Source of the DNA: Halorhabdus tiamatea SARL4B
GTDB taxonomy: Archaea > Halobacteriota > Halobacteria > Halobacteriales > Haloarculaceae
Direction: 5' to 3'
DNA length: 64,000 nucleotides
NCBI RefSeq assembly: GCF_000470655.1
Contig: NC_021921.1
Span: 1,798,001-1,862,000 of the forward strand
Of this stretch, positions 24,918 through 33,752 are shown in pieces. The notes below the pieces were generated by a model that worked only from the letters and a program-made list of their open reading frames with translations, made no database searches and was not told the DNA's origin. The translations under genes were made by a program, and so were the position numbers. Position 1 is the stretch's first letter. Each line of letters opens with the position of its first letter.

Positions 24918-26867
24918 ATGTCTGAAAAACAAGATTCGGAGTTGAAGATGCGGTTCGACTTGAACGTCTTACAGCACCTTGGGCTTCGAATGTACACAAG
25001 TCTTCCTGCCGTCGTGTCTGAGTACGTAGCAAATGCGTGGGACGCGTGGGCGACTGAGGTTGAGATTGAGATACCTCAAGATGAGTCAATGTCTCCAAGT
25101 TATGCGATTACTATTGAAGACAATGGTCGGGGGATGACAAAGGAAGAGGTGAATGATGAGTTCCTCGTCGTCGGTCGGAACCGGAGGCAGGATGAAGATA
25201 AAGACTACGTTGAGAAAGATGGTCGGCATCGGAAAGTGATGGGGAGAAAAGGGATTGGAAAATTAGCAGGATTTGGGATTGCAGACAAAGTCCAAATCCG
25301 GACCTGCAAAGAGGGGAGATACGTCGAGTTCGAGCTAGACTATGGAGAGATGAGGGATGAGGCAAAGAAGGGAAAAGATGCAACGACTACTTATCGGCCG
25401 ACCATACTTGACGAGGGAGAGACGAACGAAGCAAGTGGAACGCAGATCGTCCTAACCAACCTCGACAGAGAGAAACGTCCACGTGCAAAATACGTTCGCC
25501 AACGTCTCGCTCGACGATTTAGTGTCATCGGCGACGACTTTGAGATGGAAGTGAACGGAACGGAGGTCACCGGTGACGAGAGAAATCTCAAAGAACGGTG
25601 TGAGTTCCTACGAACATATGAGGACGAACCGATTAGAGAGGGGAGCGAATACACTGTTGACGGTTGGATTGGTACATTACCCAAACCAACACCAGATAAT
25701 GTCGAAGGTGGGGTTGCCGTGATGGCACGGGGAAAGACAGCCCAAAAGCCGATTACCTTCGGAGTTGCGGAAGGCGGGACTCGTGGGCAGATGGCACTAC
25801 AATATCTCGTCGGAGAAGTTCACGCTGATTTCCTTGACGACGGACAGAAAGACCTAATCGCGACTCACCGAAATGAAGTTCTCTGGGACAAGCCGGTTGC
25901 AAACGAACTTCAGGACTTCTTAGTTGCCGAAATCAAAGAAATTTGTTCTCAATGGCCTGAGAAGCGACGGGAAGAACAGATGGAAGAAATTCGGGACGAA
26001 GAGCCATATCAACGGTACATTAAACCGCTTGACGACCGTGAACAGGAATTAGCAGACTCCTTCCTCGGCGAACTCGCGGAAAAGGGAGACTACGACGACG
26101 ATACTCTCGGAGAAATGGCTTCTTACGTCTCCAGTGGCGTTCAGCAAAAGTCATTTCAGAAACTCCTTGAGGAGATTGAAAATTCGAATATCTCTAACAC
26201 AGAGCGCTTAGTCGAACTCTTTGACCAATATGAAGTCTTGGACGCAATGAACTCTCTCAGAATCGTTAGGGGGCGGTTCTATGCGATTCAAAAATTCGAG
26301 GAACTCATCGAGGAGGGTGAGTCCAACCTAAAGGACCTGCATGGTTTCATTAGTGACAACCCTTGGTTGATAGATCCTCGGTGGGATTATCTAGACGAAG
26401 AGCTCGAGGTCCGCAAAGAAATTCAGAAGAACTTTGACACTACGGACCAGCCTAACCGCGTCGGATTCATCAGTTTGGGTGATGCGGATTCGATTCGGTT
26501 AGTAGATATCCGACGCACAGATTATATAATCAAAAAGGAGGACCTGGATGAGTTCAAGGATTACATTGACTTCTTACGTTCTATCAGTAATATGAGTCCC
26601 ATTGACGGACGAAATGTGGAGGGCTATATCGTTGCTTCTGGTGCCGCTGACGCTCGGAATGTGCAAAGCGAAATTCGGCGAATGAAAATGGATGATATGC
26701 GAATCCGGACTTACGATGATATCAAGGACATCGCTCGTAGGTCCCACCAAGCCTTCTTGGACGTATTCGAACGGAAAGCTGATCGCACGGAGAGCGAGAT
26801 GCTCCAAACCTACCTTCGCGAATCCGAACAAATTGGGTTAAACGAATTTTCGTCTGGCTCAGTATAA
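24918..26867 (+). CDS. GHKL (MORC/MutL-like) ATPase with C-terminal nuclease-like domain
   Basis: The 649-residue protein has all Bergerat-fold motifs: N box EYVANAWDA (Glu35, Asn39), G1 EDNGRGM (67-73), G2 GRKGIGKLAG (109-118) and G3 SGTQIVL (173-179). This ATP-driven clamp fold is shared with MutL, MORC and Hsp90. From about residue 470 a second domain begins with LHGFISDNPWLIDPRWDYL and contains SIRLVDIRRTDYIIKK, the layout of a PD-(D/E)XK domain in which the usual ExK has become DIR. The catalytic status of that domain is therefore uncertain. It is coupled to the OLD-type gene (4-bp gap), and a C5-cytosine methylase lies beyond an inserted IS, resembling known MORC-like restriction-modification contexts. 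Confidence 0.82.
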   Translation: MSEKQDSELKMRFDLNVLQHLGLRMYTSLPAVVSEYVANAWDAWATEVEIEIPQDESMSPSYAITIEDNGRGMTKEEVNDEFLVVGRNRRQDEDKDYVEKDGRHRKVMGRKGIGKLAGFGIADKVQIRTCKEGRYVEFELDYGEMRDEAKKGKDATTTYRPTILDEGETNEASGTQIVLTNLDREKRPRAKYVRQRLARRFSVIGDDFEMEVNGTEVTGDERNLKERCEFLRTYEDEPIREGSEYTVDGWIGTLPKPTPDNVEGGVAVMARGKTAQKPITFGVAEGGTRGQMALQYLVGEVHADFLDDGQKDLIATHRNEVLWDKPVANELQDFLVAEIKEICSQWPEKRREEQMEEIRDEEPYQRYIKPLDDREQELADSFLGELAEKGDYDDDTLGEMASYVSSGVQQKSFQKLLEEIENSNISNTERLVELFDQYEVLDAMNSLRIVRGRFYAIQKFEELIEEGESNLKDLHGFISDNPWLIDPRWDYLDEELEVRKEIQKNFDTTDQPNRVGFISLGDADSIRLVDIRRTDYIIKKEDLDEFKDYIDFLRSISNMSPIDGRNVEGYIVASGAADARNVQSEIRRMKMDDMRIRTYDDIKDIARRSHQAFLDVFERKADRTESEMLQTYLRESEQIGLNEFSSGSV

Positions 26868-26895
26868 CGAAACATTCGACGTTGAGTCTAGAGGC

Positions 26896-26903
26896 AAAAA
26901 ATT
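26896..26903 (+). repeat. Target-site duplication, left copy
   Basis: AAAAAATT directly before the left terminal repeat of the IS is repeated at 28350-28357 directly after the right end. This 8-bp duplication proves recent, intact insertion. Confidence 0.93.
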
Positions 26904-28349
26904 GGTCGTGTCGCAAAGTCCTCTAGAGTTCAGTAACTGACTCCCCTGAGGAAGGGGACGCCTCTGGTGTCCACTCCGAGAGGTGCCCCATGCACGCCAC
27001 AATCGACGTGCGGTTGACCGTTAGCATCGACGACGACAAAACGATACCGCTGGCCACGCTTGCCGAGTTCATCACCGATCAGAACATCGAATCAGTTCTT
27101 CTCGAAGGACTCGTCGAGAGCCTCGACGCGGCTCGCGTCGAGGCGCTCTGTGGTGAAAAACACGCCCACGGCAACGGTGACCAGCGCTACCAACGCGCCG
27201 GTACCGATACCCGCACGGCCGTCACAACCGCCGGTGAGCACGAATTCGACCTTCACTACGTCGAAGATACCGCCGCTGACCACGACGAACCCAGCTACTT
27301 CCGCCCCGTCGAAGATGTTCTTAGCTTCGACGGAGAAAACCGTTATCAGCAGGACATTGCGGCCAAGAGCGTCGATCTCGCTACCTCGCTCAGCTATCGT
27401 GACGCCGCTGACCACGGCGACGGCATCCTCTCGGAGATGCCGTCGCCGACCACGATCAACCGCCGCGCCAGAGAATACGGCAGCAAGCTCAAACAGTTCC
27501 TTCCAGACTGTGTCGCTGACACAGACGCTGATGCGGTTATTCCTGACGCCACGAAGTGTCACAGTCAAGACGACGACCGCTCGTACCACTCCGTCCAAGC
27601 CACGCTCGGCAAAGATACTGCCGAGGAGTCCCGCTCCCTGCTGGATCTCTCGGTCAACGCTGACTGGGACGAGACAGCCGCCGACCTCGACGACATCGAC
27701 GCAGTCACTGACGACGCGACGGTCGTCAGTGACGCTGAGGAGGGTATGGTCACGGCCTTTACCGACGAAAATCGCAATCACCAACTTGATCTCGTCCACG
27801 TCGGCCGAACACTGGACTACAACCTCTGGGACGACGGCGTGTTCTCCTTGGATCGACGAAACGAGATCGTCTCGGAGGTGATCGACGAGGTGTTCCATCT
27901 GAAGAATTCGGTCGCCAAGCACCGGCCGGAAGAGGAGTTCGCGGCGATCCGCGAGCGGATCGCGCGAACGACCGAGCGTATCGAGAAGACAGCGTGGCAG
28001 TTGGATCAGTACGGGTCAGAGAAGGCTGCGGGGTATCTTCGGCGGTGGGTGCCGTCGATCGTGACGTTTGCCGAGCAGGCTGTCGAGGGGTTCGAGGTGC
28101 CGTGGACCTCGAACCCCGTCGAACGGCTGATGGGCGAAGTCAGCAAGCGATGCAAGAACCAGTGGATGCGCTGGACAACGGAGGGATTAGAGGCGATACT
28201 CCAGCTTCGGCTGGTGAAGTACGCTGATCCAGAGCACTACCAGGCGTTCCTTGATGAACTGCTCCAGCGATCGACCAAAACAGCAATGAGCTGTGACCTC
28301 TCAATTGAGAGTACCAGAGGCAAACTCTAGACCGCTTTGCGACACGACC
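26904..28349 (+). mobile_element. ISH6-type insertion sequence, complete (1,446 bp)
   Basis: The terminal inverted repeats begin GGTCGTGTCGCAAAG on the left (26904) and as the complement of CTTTGCGACACGACC on the right (ending 28349). They continue imperfectly through TCTAGAGTT. An exact 8-bp target duplication AAAAAATT flanks the element. Inside is one transposase gene. It inserted into the gap between the GHKL ATPase and methyltransferase genes and does not break either coding region, but it may separate their transcription. Confidence 0.93.
26990..28330 (+). CDS. ISH6-family transposase
   Basis: The 446-residue transposase begins MHATIDVRLTVSIDDDKTIP, which I recognise as the ISH6 type of haloarchaea. 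Acidic catalytic residues are likely within AVIPDATKCHSQDD (about 183-196), DATVVSDAEEGM (about 243-254) and the Glu of NPVERLMGE near 380 (DDE-type). The C-terminus is basic and helical. The coding region fills the element between its terminal repeats and has no frameshift, so the element may still be active. Its GC content is higher than that of the flanking defence genes, consistent with later arrival. Confidence 0.92.
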   Translation: MHATIDVRLTVSIDDDKTIPLATLAEFITDQNIESVLLEGLVESLDAARVEALCGEKHAHGNGDQRYQRAGTDTRTAVTTAGEHEFDLHYVEDTAADHDEPSYFRPVEDVLSFDGENRYQQDIAAKSVDLATSLSYRDAADHGDGILSEMPSPTTINRRAREYGSKLKQFLPDCVADTDADAVIPDATKCHSQDDDRSYHSVQATLGKDTAEESRSLLDLSVNADWDETAADLDDIDAVTDDATVVSDAEEGMVTAFTDENRNHQLDLVHVGRTLDYNLWDDGVFSLDRRNEIVSEVIDEVFHLKNSVAKHRPEEEFAAIRERIARTTERIEKTAWQLDQYGSEKAAGYLRRWVPSIVTFAEQAVEGFEVPWTSNPVERLMGEVSKRCKNQWMRWTTEGLEAILQLRLVKYADPEHYQAFLDELLQRSTKTAMSCDLSIESTRGKL

Positions 28350-28357
28350 AAAAAATT
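28350..28357 (+). repeat. Target-site duplication, right copy
   Basis: AAAAAATT immediately after the right terminal repeat is identical to 26896-26903. Confidence 0.93.
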
Positions 28358-28385
28358 CAATCCCGATTAGTCCATTGACCGAGTT

Positions 28386-28505
28386 ATGAGACAAAATAGT
28401 TGGAAGAAGGTATTTTGTAATCTCCTCTGTTGGCTAGTCTCCTGTGGAGTGGACGTCTCTTCACCGACAGATTTAGACGTCGGAAGAGCTAAACGAATTC
28501 TATGA
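28386..28505 (+). CDS. Possible 39-residue protein coupled to methyltransferase
   Basis: ATG 28386 opens MRQNSWKKVFCNLLCWLVSC and a short polar tail ending LDVGRAKRIL. Its TGA overlaps the methyltransferase ATG in an ATGA arrangement, the coupling used throughout this genome. The first half is hydrophobic with three Cys. It may be a small leader protein that couples translation of the methylase, or a chance frame. No family is recognised. Confidence 0.35.
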   Translation: MRQNSWKKVFCNLLCWLVSCGVDVSSPTDLDVGRAKRIL

Positions 28506-29749
28506 CGAAAGGGAAAGTCGTCGACCTGTTCTGCGGTGCCGGTGGGGCCTCACTTGGCTTCGCTAAAGCAGGGTTTGAGGTGGTCGGCGCGGTTGATGTC
28601 GATGAGCGCGCGCTCGAAACCTACGAGGCCAACCTCTGTGGCGGGAACCTCCTCGATGAACACGAGGGTGAAGTCTCGTTTGACGAACCGTTACGCGCCG
28701 ACCTCGGCCGAGGGTATGAGGAACCCCCCACCGATGACGATATCCCCACAATCGACTTCGATGACATCCGGGAATTCTTCGACCTCGATGAAGGCGAAGT
28801 AGACGTAATCTGTGGCTGCCCTCCGTGCCAGAACTTCAGTAGCCTTCGCGATACTGAGCCGTGGCCTGAAGACCAGCCGAAAGACAATTTGCTACGCGCG
28901 TTCGTGGATTTCGTCGAAGAGGAAGTACCTAACATCGTCTTCTTCGAGAATGTCCGCAATATCATGACCGCGGGGGACGACGAGCCGACCACGTACGTTG
29001 ACTGGCTCACACGTTCGATGAAGAACATAGTCCGGGACCATGACTCTCAAGAAAGCGGTGGTTACGGCGTCGATCTCAGCGTACTGAACACTGCGAACTA
29101 CGGCGTACCGCAACGTCGAAAGCGTACCATCGGCCTCTTCGTCTACGGTCGCTCAGATGAGGAGGTTTCCCTTCCCGAGCCGACGCACGCTCGAGATCCT
29201 GGGGAAAGTGACAAGAAAGAGTGGAAGTCGGTAAGTGAGACGTTCAGGAGAGCCGAGGGACTGAAGATGAATCTGGAGTCCGGAGAGAGACAGGTCGGTG
29301 TTGAGGGATATCCAGACGACAAAGCCCATCGCGCTCGAAATCATCGCCAGCCAACGATTGACCGAATGAGGGCGATTCGACGCCACGGCGACAGTTGGCG
29401 CGATCTCGAAGGAACTGACGACGATCATCACATCGTTGACGCCCATAACGATGTCGAGGGTGGGGCCGGTTCAGCGTACGGAATCATGGACGGCGAACTT
29501 CCCGCACCAACGCTCACTACTCGCTGTACGACTCCCAGCTGTGGTCGATTCACGCACCCAACCAAGAATCGGGGTCTTACTCCACGGGAAGCAGCGCTAC
29601 TGATGACATTCCCGCGCTGGTTTGAACTCCCCGCACAGAACGACGCTGCTGAGAGAGTTGTCGGTAACGCCGTTCCCCCTGATTTTGTGGAGACAGTTAT
29701 GTCCCGAGTTCCTGAGTCAGCCTTTCGCCAAAAGACAGTGGGATTTTAA
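28502..29749 (+). CDS. C5-cytosine DNA methyltransferase
   Basis: This 415-residue enzyme transfers a methyl group from S-adenosylmethionine to C5 of cytosine in DNA. Motif I VDLFCGAGGASLGF (7-20) binds the cofactor. Motif IV CGCPPCQNFS carries the catalytic Cys109; motif VI FFENV is at 147-151 and motif VIII QRRKR at 204-208. A variable target-recognition region (about 225-350) and motif X VVGNAVPPD near the end complete it. All key residues are present. No conventional restriction endonuclease is adjacent; the GHKL-nuclease and OLD-type genes on the other side of the IS are the natural candidates for the effector role. It may have its own promoter now that the IS separates it. Confidence 0.93.
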   Translation: MTKGKVVDLFCGAGGASLGFAKAGFEVVGAVDVDERALETYEANLCGGNLLDEHEGEVSFDEPLRADLGRGYEEPPTDDDIPTIDFDDIREFFDLDEGEVDVICGCPPCQNFSSLRDTEPWPEDQPKDNLLRAFVDFVEEEVPNIVFFENVRNIMTAGDDEPTTYVDWLTRSMKNIVRDHDSQESGGYGVDLSVLNTANYGVPQRRKRTIGLFVYGRSDEEVSLPEPTHARDPGESDKKEWKSVSETFRRAEGLKMNLESGERQVGVEGYPDDKAHRARNHRQPTIDRMRAIRRHGDSWRDLEGTDDDHHIVDAHNDVEGGAGSAYGIMDGELPAPTLTTRCTTPSCGRFTHPTKNRGLTPREAALLMTFPRWFELPAQNDAAERVVGNAVPPDFVETVMSRVPESAFRQKTVGF

Positions 29750-29872
29750 CTGGACGCGTTCCGGTAGCCGCACCGAAACAGTCCATTTTGTTTCGTGTCG
29801 AGCCCCATCACCCCTTTCTCCGGCAGAAAATCCTATACAATTATAAACGTGGACGGGCCGTCACCACACGAC

Positions 29873-30838
29873 ATGGATATCGACGCGGCGGCAACGCAAT
29901 GTCGGGAGGTAATCGACGTGTTGAACGAGGCGGTCGTCGCCGACCGGACATTCTTCGAGGACCTCCTCGTGGGGTTGCTCGCCGGGGGACACGTCCTGAT
30001 CGAGGACGTGCCGGGGACGGGAAAGACCCTGACGGCACGCTCGACGGCGACGGTGCTGGGGCTGTCGTTCTCGCGCGTCCAGCTCACGCCTGACCTTCTG
30101 CCGGCGGACGTCATGGGCAGTCAGGTGTTCAACCAGCGCGACCGCGAGTTCGAGTTCCGCCAGGGGCCGCTGTTCGCGAACGTCGTGCTCGCGGACGAAC
30201 TCAATCGCGCGCCGCCGAAGACCCAGTCGGCGCTACTGGAGGCCATGGAGGAGCGACAGGTCACCATCGAGGGCGAGACCCACCCGCTCCCCGCCCCCTT
30301 CTTCGTCATCGCGACCCAGAACCCGATCGAGGAGAGCGGCACCTTCGAACTCCCCGAGGCACAGAAGGACCGCTTCCTCATCAAGACCCAGCTGGGGTAT
30401 CCCGATCGGGGCGGCGAGCGGACGATCCTGGATCGGCGACTCGCGCGTGACGCGGCGACGCCGTCAGTAGAGAAACTGCTCGAATCCGGGACAGTCGATT
30501 CCCTCCGAGAGGTTCCCGAGGCAGTCACCGTCGAGGGCGACCTCCGGGAGTACATGCTCGACCTCACGCGGGAAACCCGCTCGCATCACCACGTCCGGAC
30601 CGGTGTCTCCCCGCGGGGGACCCAGCGCCTGCTGGAAGCCAGCCGGGCCTACGCCGTGATCGAGGGGCGAGACTACGTGGTCCCGGACGACGTCACCCGG
30701 ATGGCCGAACCGGTCCTGGCACACCGGCTGGTGCTCACGCCCGAGGCGACCGTCCAGGAGATCGAGAAGCGCGATATCGTCCGGGAGATCGTCGAGGAGA
30801 CGCCAGTCCCGACAGTTCAGGCGGACGCGACCGCCTGA
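29873..30838 (+). CDS. MoxR-type AAA+ ATPase
   Basis: The 321-residue MoxR ATPase has Walker A EDVPGTGKT (about 44-52), Walker B VVLADELNRAPPKTQSALLEAMEE and the arginine-finger region GTFELPEAQKDRFLIK, with a C-terminal lid (TGVSPRGTQRLLEASRAYA). MoxR proteins act as chaperones for metal or complex insertion together with VWA or DUF58 proteins, and here DUF4129 and DUF58 genes follow directly. ATG 29873 gives the usual start of the family. It lies 123 bp after the methyltransferase and its high GC marks the return to core DNA. Confidence 0.93.
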   Translation: MDIDAAATQCREVIDVLNEAVVADRTFFEDLLVGLLAGGHVLIEDVPGTGKTLTARSTATVLGLSFSRVQLTPDLLPADVMGSQVFNQRDREFEFRQGPLFANVVLADELNRAPPKTQSALLEAMEERQVTIEGETHPLPAPFFVIATQNPIEESGTFELPEAQKDRFLIKTQLGYPDRGGERTILDRRLARDAATPSVEKLLESGTVDSLREVPEAVTVEGDLREYMLDLTRETRSHHHVRTGVSPRGTQRLLEASRAYAVIEGRDYVVPDDVTRMAEPVLAHRLVLTPEATVQEIEKRDIVREIVEETPVPTVQADATA

Positions 30839-30843
30839 GGAGG

Positions 30844-31797
30844 ATGGCCGGAAACCGCACTCGGGGGGTCGTTGCCCTCCTCGCCATCGTCGCCGTGATC
30901 CTCGCAGCGATCGCTGTGGGGCCGCTGTTCGACGCCGAGCAGGGCGGCGACCGGATCGGGCTAGAACAGCCCCCATTGGACGGCACGAATTCCCAACCCG
31001 AGGAGGTCCAGACGCCGATCCGGCCGATCCTGACTGCGATGGCCGTGATCGGAATCCTGGCGACGCTCGTGCAGTTCGTCACCGAGCCCTGGGAGAGTTT
31101 CAAATGGCTCGTCGGCGTGACGGTCGGGCTTGCGGTGACCGCCGCCGCGTTCTGGGTGATACTCTTCGGTCCGCTGGGTGGCGCGTCGACGCCGGGACCC
31201 CCATCACAAGCGACAGCAGCAGCGTCGCCCGAGACGCCGGCAGGGACGCCGGGCTTTGGCGACGGATCGGAGACGCCGCTGGCGCTGCCGGTTGGCGGGG
31301 CCACCGGAATTATCATCGCCGCGGGTGTCCTCGCCGTGGTCGTCTTCTTCGCCTGGCGGTCCGACTCGCTTCGATCGGTCCTGTCGGCCGAGGACGGCGG
31401 CGAGGCGGACGCTGTGGACTCCGACCTCTCGACGCTCGCGCAGGTCGCCGGCGACACCGCCGACCGCGTCGAGGCCGCCGAGACGCCGCGGGCCGCCGAC
31501 AACGCGATCTATCGCGCCTGGGGGGAGATGGTCACGCTGCTGGGCGTCGGTGACCCCCAGGAGGCGACCCCCAGACAGTTCGAGGCGACGGCGGTCGAGG
31601 CGGGGATGAACCCCGACGACGTCCACGTCCTCACGGAGACCTTCGAGGAAGTCCGGTACGGCGACGCGGCGCTGACCGAGACACGCCGGGAGCGCGCCGT
31701 CGCCGCGCTCGAACGCATCGAGGCCACACACGGCCCCGACGAGAGGGACGCGTCGGGACGACCTGACGGGGAGTCGAACGGAGGTGGGGAGACGTGA
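30844..31797 (+). CDS. DUF4129 membrane protein of the MoxR operon
   Basis: The 317-residue protein has an N-terminal hydrophobic helix (residues about 8-27), two central helices near 62-105, a Pro/Thr/Gly-rich loop and another helix (about 150-170). The cytoplasmic DUF4129 domain follows (about 220-305; NAIYRAWGEMVTLLGV..ATPRQFEATAVEAGM..DVHVLTETFEEVRYG). Such proteins accompany MoxR and DUF58 proteins, and some relatives carry transglutaminase domains, absent here. It starts 5 bp after moxR and overlaps the DUF58 gene by GTGA. Confidence 0.87.
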   Translation: MAGNRTRGVVALLAIVAVILAAIAVGPLFDAEQGGDRIGLEQPPLDGTNSQPEEVQTPIRPILTAMAVIGILATLVQFVTEPWESFKWLVGVTVGLAVTAAAFWVILFGPLGGASTPGPPSQATAAASPETPAGTPGFGDGSETPLALPVGGATGIIIAAGVLAVVVFFAWRSDSLRSVLSAEDGGEADAVDSDLSTLAQVAGDTADRVEAAETPRAADNAIYRAWGEMVTLLGVGDPQEATPRQFEATAVEAGMNPDDVHVLTETFEEVRYGDAALTETRRERAVAALERIEATHGPDERDASGRPDGESNGGGET

Positions 31798-33752
31798 ACG
31801 AGCGCCTCCGACGGTTCGCGGTCGTGATCGGCCTCGCGTCGCTTGCGGGTGGCGGCGTCGCGATCCTGACGGGGGGCGCGGGCGGCACCTCGAGCCTGAC
31901 CGCCGTCCTGTACGGAGGTGGCGGCGTGCTCGCCGGCGTCATGGCACTGGTTGTCTATCGCGACTGGCGGACGGCGAGTCGCGTCGAGCCCCCGGCGGTC
32001 GAGCGGACGCCGACGCCGCCGACACCCGGAGACGCCTTCGACCGGACGGTGGCGCAGTTCGACGGCACCGGGACGGGCTACCTCCCGGACCGTGCGGACA
32101 TCCACGACCGGATCCGTGAACTCGCGGCCAGGGTTCTCGCCCGCAAACGAGGGACGACGCCGGAGGCGGCCCTCGCCGCGATCGACGCGGGCGACTGGCC
32201 GCCCGACGAGGCGACGGCTGCGTTCCTCCGGAACGCCGACGCGTCGGTCGAGGAGTCCCTCTCGGAGCGGGCCCGGGGGATCCTCAGCGACGACGGGTCG
32301 GATTTCCAGCGCCTGGTGAAGCGGACGGTCGCCACGCTCGAGGCGGAGTCCGATCTCCTCGAAGACGCGGACGAGGGGCGACTCGTTCGCAAGGCAGACC
32401 GGGAGACAGACGAACGCCACACGACAGCGCGTCTGGCTTCCCAGCTGGTCGGCGGGAGTCAGGTGTACGGCGTCGTCACCGCCGCGCGCTTTCGACCGCT
32501 GATTCCGCTGGGAATCGCGTTCGTCGGCCTGGGGCTGTTCGTCCAGGACTCCGGCGTCGTGCTCACCGGGGCCGTCCCGATCGGGGTGGCAGCGCTTGCC
32601 GGACTCGTGACGCCACCAGAAGCCGATCTCGCCGTCGAGCGGACAGTCGATCCCCTCCATCCGGATCCTGGAGACGAGGTCACGGTAACGACGACGGTTC
32701 GCAACGACGGCGACCGGACGCTGCCCGATCTCAGACTCGTCGACGGCGTCCCGGAAGGACTCACAGTGGTCGAGGGATCACCCCGGCGCGGGACGGCGCT
32801 TCGCCCCGGCGAATCGACGACGATCGAGTATACTGTGACGGCGCGCCGCGGAGCCCACGAGTTCGAACCGCTCTACGCCGTGGTCCGGGACTACGCGGGG
32901 CGGTCGGCACGCACACAACTCGTCGACGCCGGCGAGGACGCCGACCGGTCGCTGTACTGTATCCCGGCGTTACAGGCCACGCCCGTGACGGTCCCGCTGT
33001 TCGAACACGCGAGCGAATCGCTCGGCCGCATCCCCGCCGAGGGTGGCGAGGGCGTGGCGTTCTACGCGACGCGGGAGTATCGCTCGGGCGACCCGACGAA
33101 CCGCATCGACTGGAAACGCCTGGCACGCTCGCCGAGCGAGGAACTCACCACTATCGAGTTCCGGGAGGAACACGCCGCGACTGTCGCGATCGCCATCGAG
33201 ACTGCGGGGTCAGCCTACACCGCGGCCGAGCCGGACGACCCGACCGGGATCGAGCGGTCGATCGCCGCCGCGCGGCGGGTGTGTGGGTCGTTGCTGGGGA
33301 CCGGCGACCGGGTCGGAATCGCGTCGCTGGGGCCAACGCCAGTGTGGGTCTCGCCGGGGACTGGATTCGACCACCGCGAGCACGTCGAGCGCACGCTGGC
33401 GACCGACGACGCGTTCCCGGCGACACCCCCCGAAACCGACACGTTCAGTCCGCGGTGGGTCCGGGAGTTTCACCGGCGGTTCCCCGCGGAGACCCAGATC
33501 TTGCTGGTCTCGCCGCTGACGGATCCCACCTACCACTTCGTGATCCACCGACTGCGCGCATACGGCCACCCGGTCACGGTCCTGAGTCCGGACGTGACCA
33601 CGGACGAGACCGTCGGCGAGCGCTTCGTCCGTCTCGAACGTCGCCACCGGATCGAATCGCTCCGGGAGGCCGGCGTCCGCGTGGTCGACTGGGGAAGCGA
33701 CGAAGAGCTGGGCGTTGCACTCACGCGGGCCGGATCGAGGTGGTCAGCGTGA
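31794..33752 (+). CDS. DUF58 domain membrane protein
   Basis: The 652-residue protein starts with GTG in the overlap with the DUF4129 gene. Two N-terminal helices (about 8-55) and two more near 225-270 anchor it. A DUF11-like extracellular beta domain (about 285-380, DEVTVTTTVRNDGDRTLPDL) precedes the DUF58 region with its signature FYATREYRSGDPTNRIDWKR near 425-445, which is followed by a VWA-like half. DUF58 proteins are partners of MoxR ATPases. Function is still largely unknown; a role in assembly of a surface or membrane complex is likely. Confidence 0.88.
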   Translation: MNERLRRFAVVIGLASLAGGGVAILTGGAGGTSSLTAVLYGGGGVLAGVMALVVYRDWRTASRVEPPAVERTPTPPTPGDAFDRTVAQFDGTGTGYLPDRADIHDRIRELAARVLARKRGTTPEAALAAIDAGDWPPDEATAAFLRNADASVEESLSERARGILSDDGSDFQRLVKRTVATLEAESDLLEDADEGRLVRKADRETDERHTTARLASQLVGGSQVYGVVTAARFRPLIPLGIAFVGLGLFVQDSGVVLTGAVPIGVAALAGLVTPPEADLAVERTVDPLHPDPGDEVTVTTTVRNDGDRTLPDLRLVDGVPEGLTVVEGSPRRGTALRPGESTTIEYTVTARRGAHEFEPLYAVVRDYAGRSARTQLVDAGEDADRSLYCIPALQATPVTVPLFEHASESLGRIPAEGGEGVAFYATREYRSGDPTNRIDWKRLARSPSEELTTIEFREEHAATVAIAIETAGSAYTAAEPDDPTGIERSIAAARRVCGSLLGTGDRVGIASLGPTPVWVSPGTGFDHREHVERTLATDDAFPATPPETDTFSPRWVREFHRRFPAETQILLVSPLTDPTYHFVIHRLRAYGHPVTVLSPDVTTDETVGERFVRLERRHRIESLREAGVRVVDWGSDEELGVALTRAGSRWSA

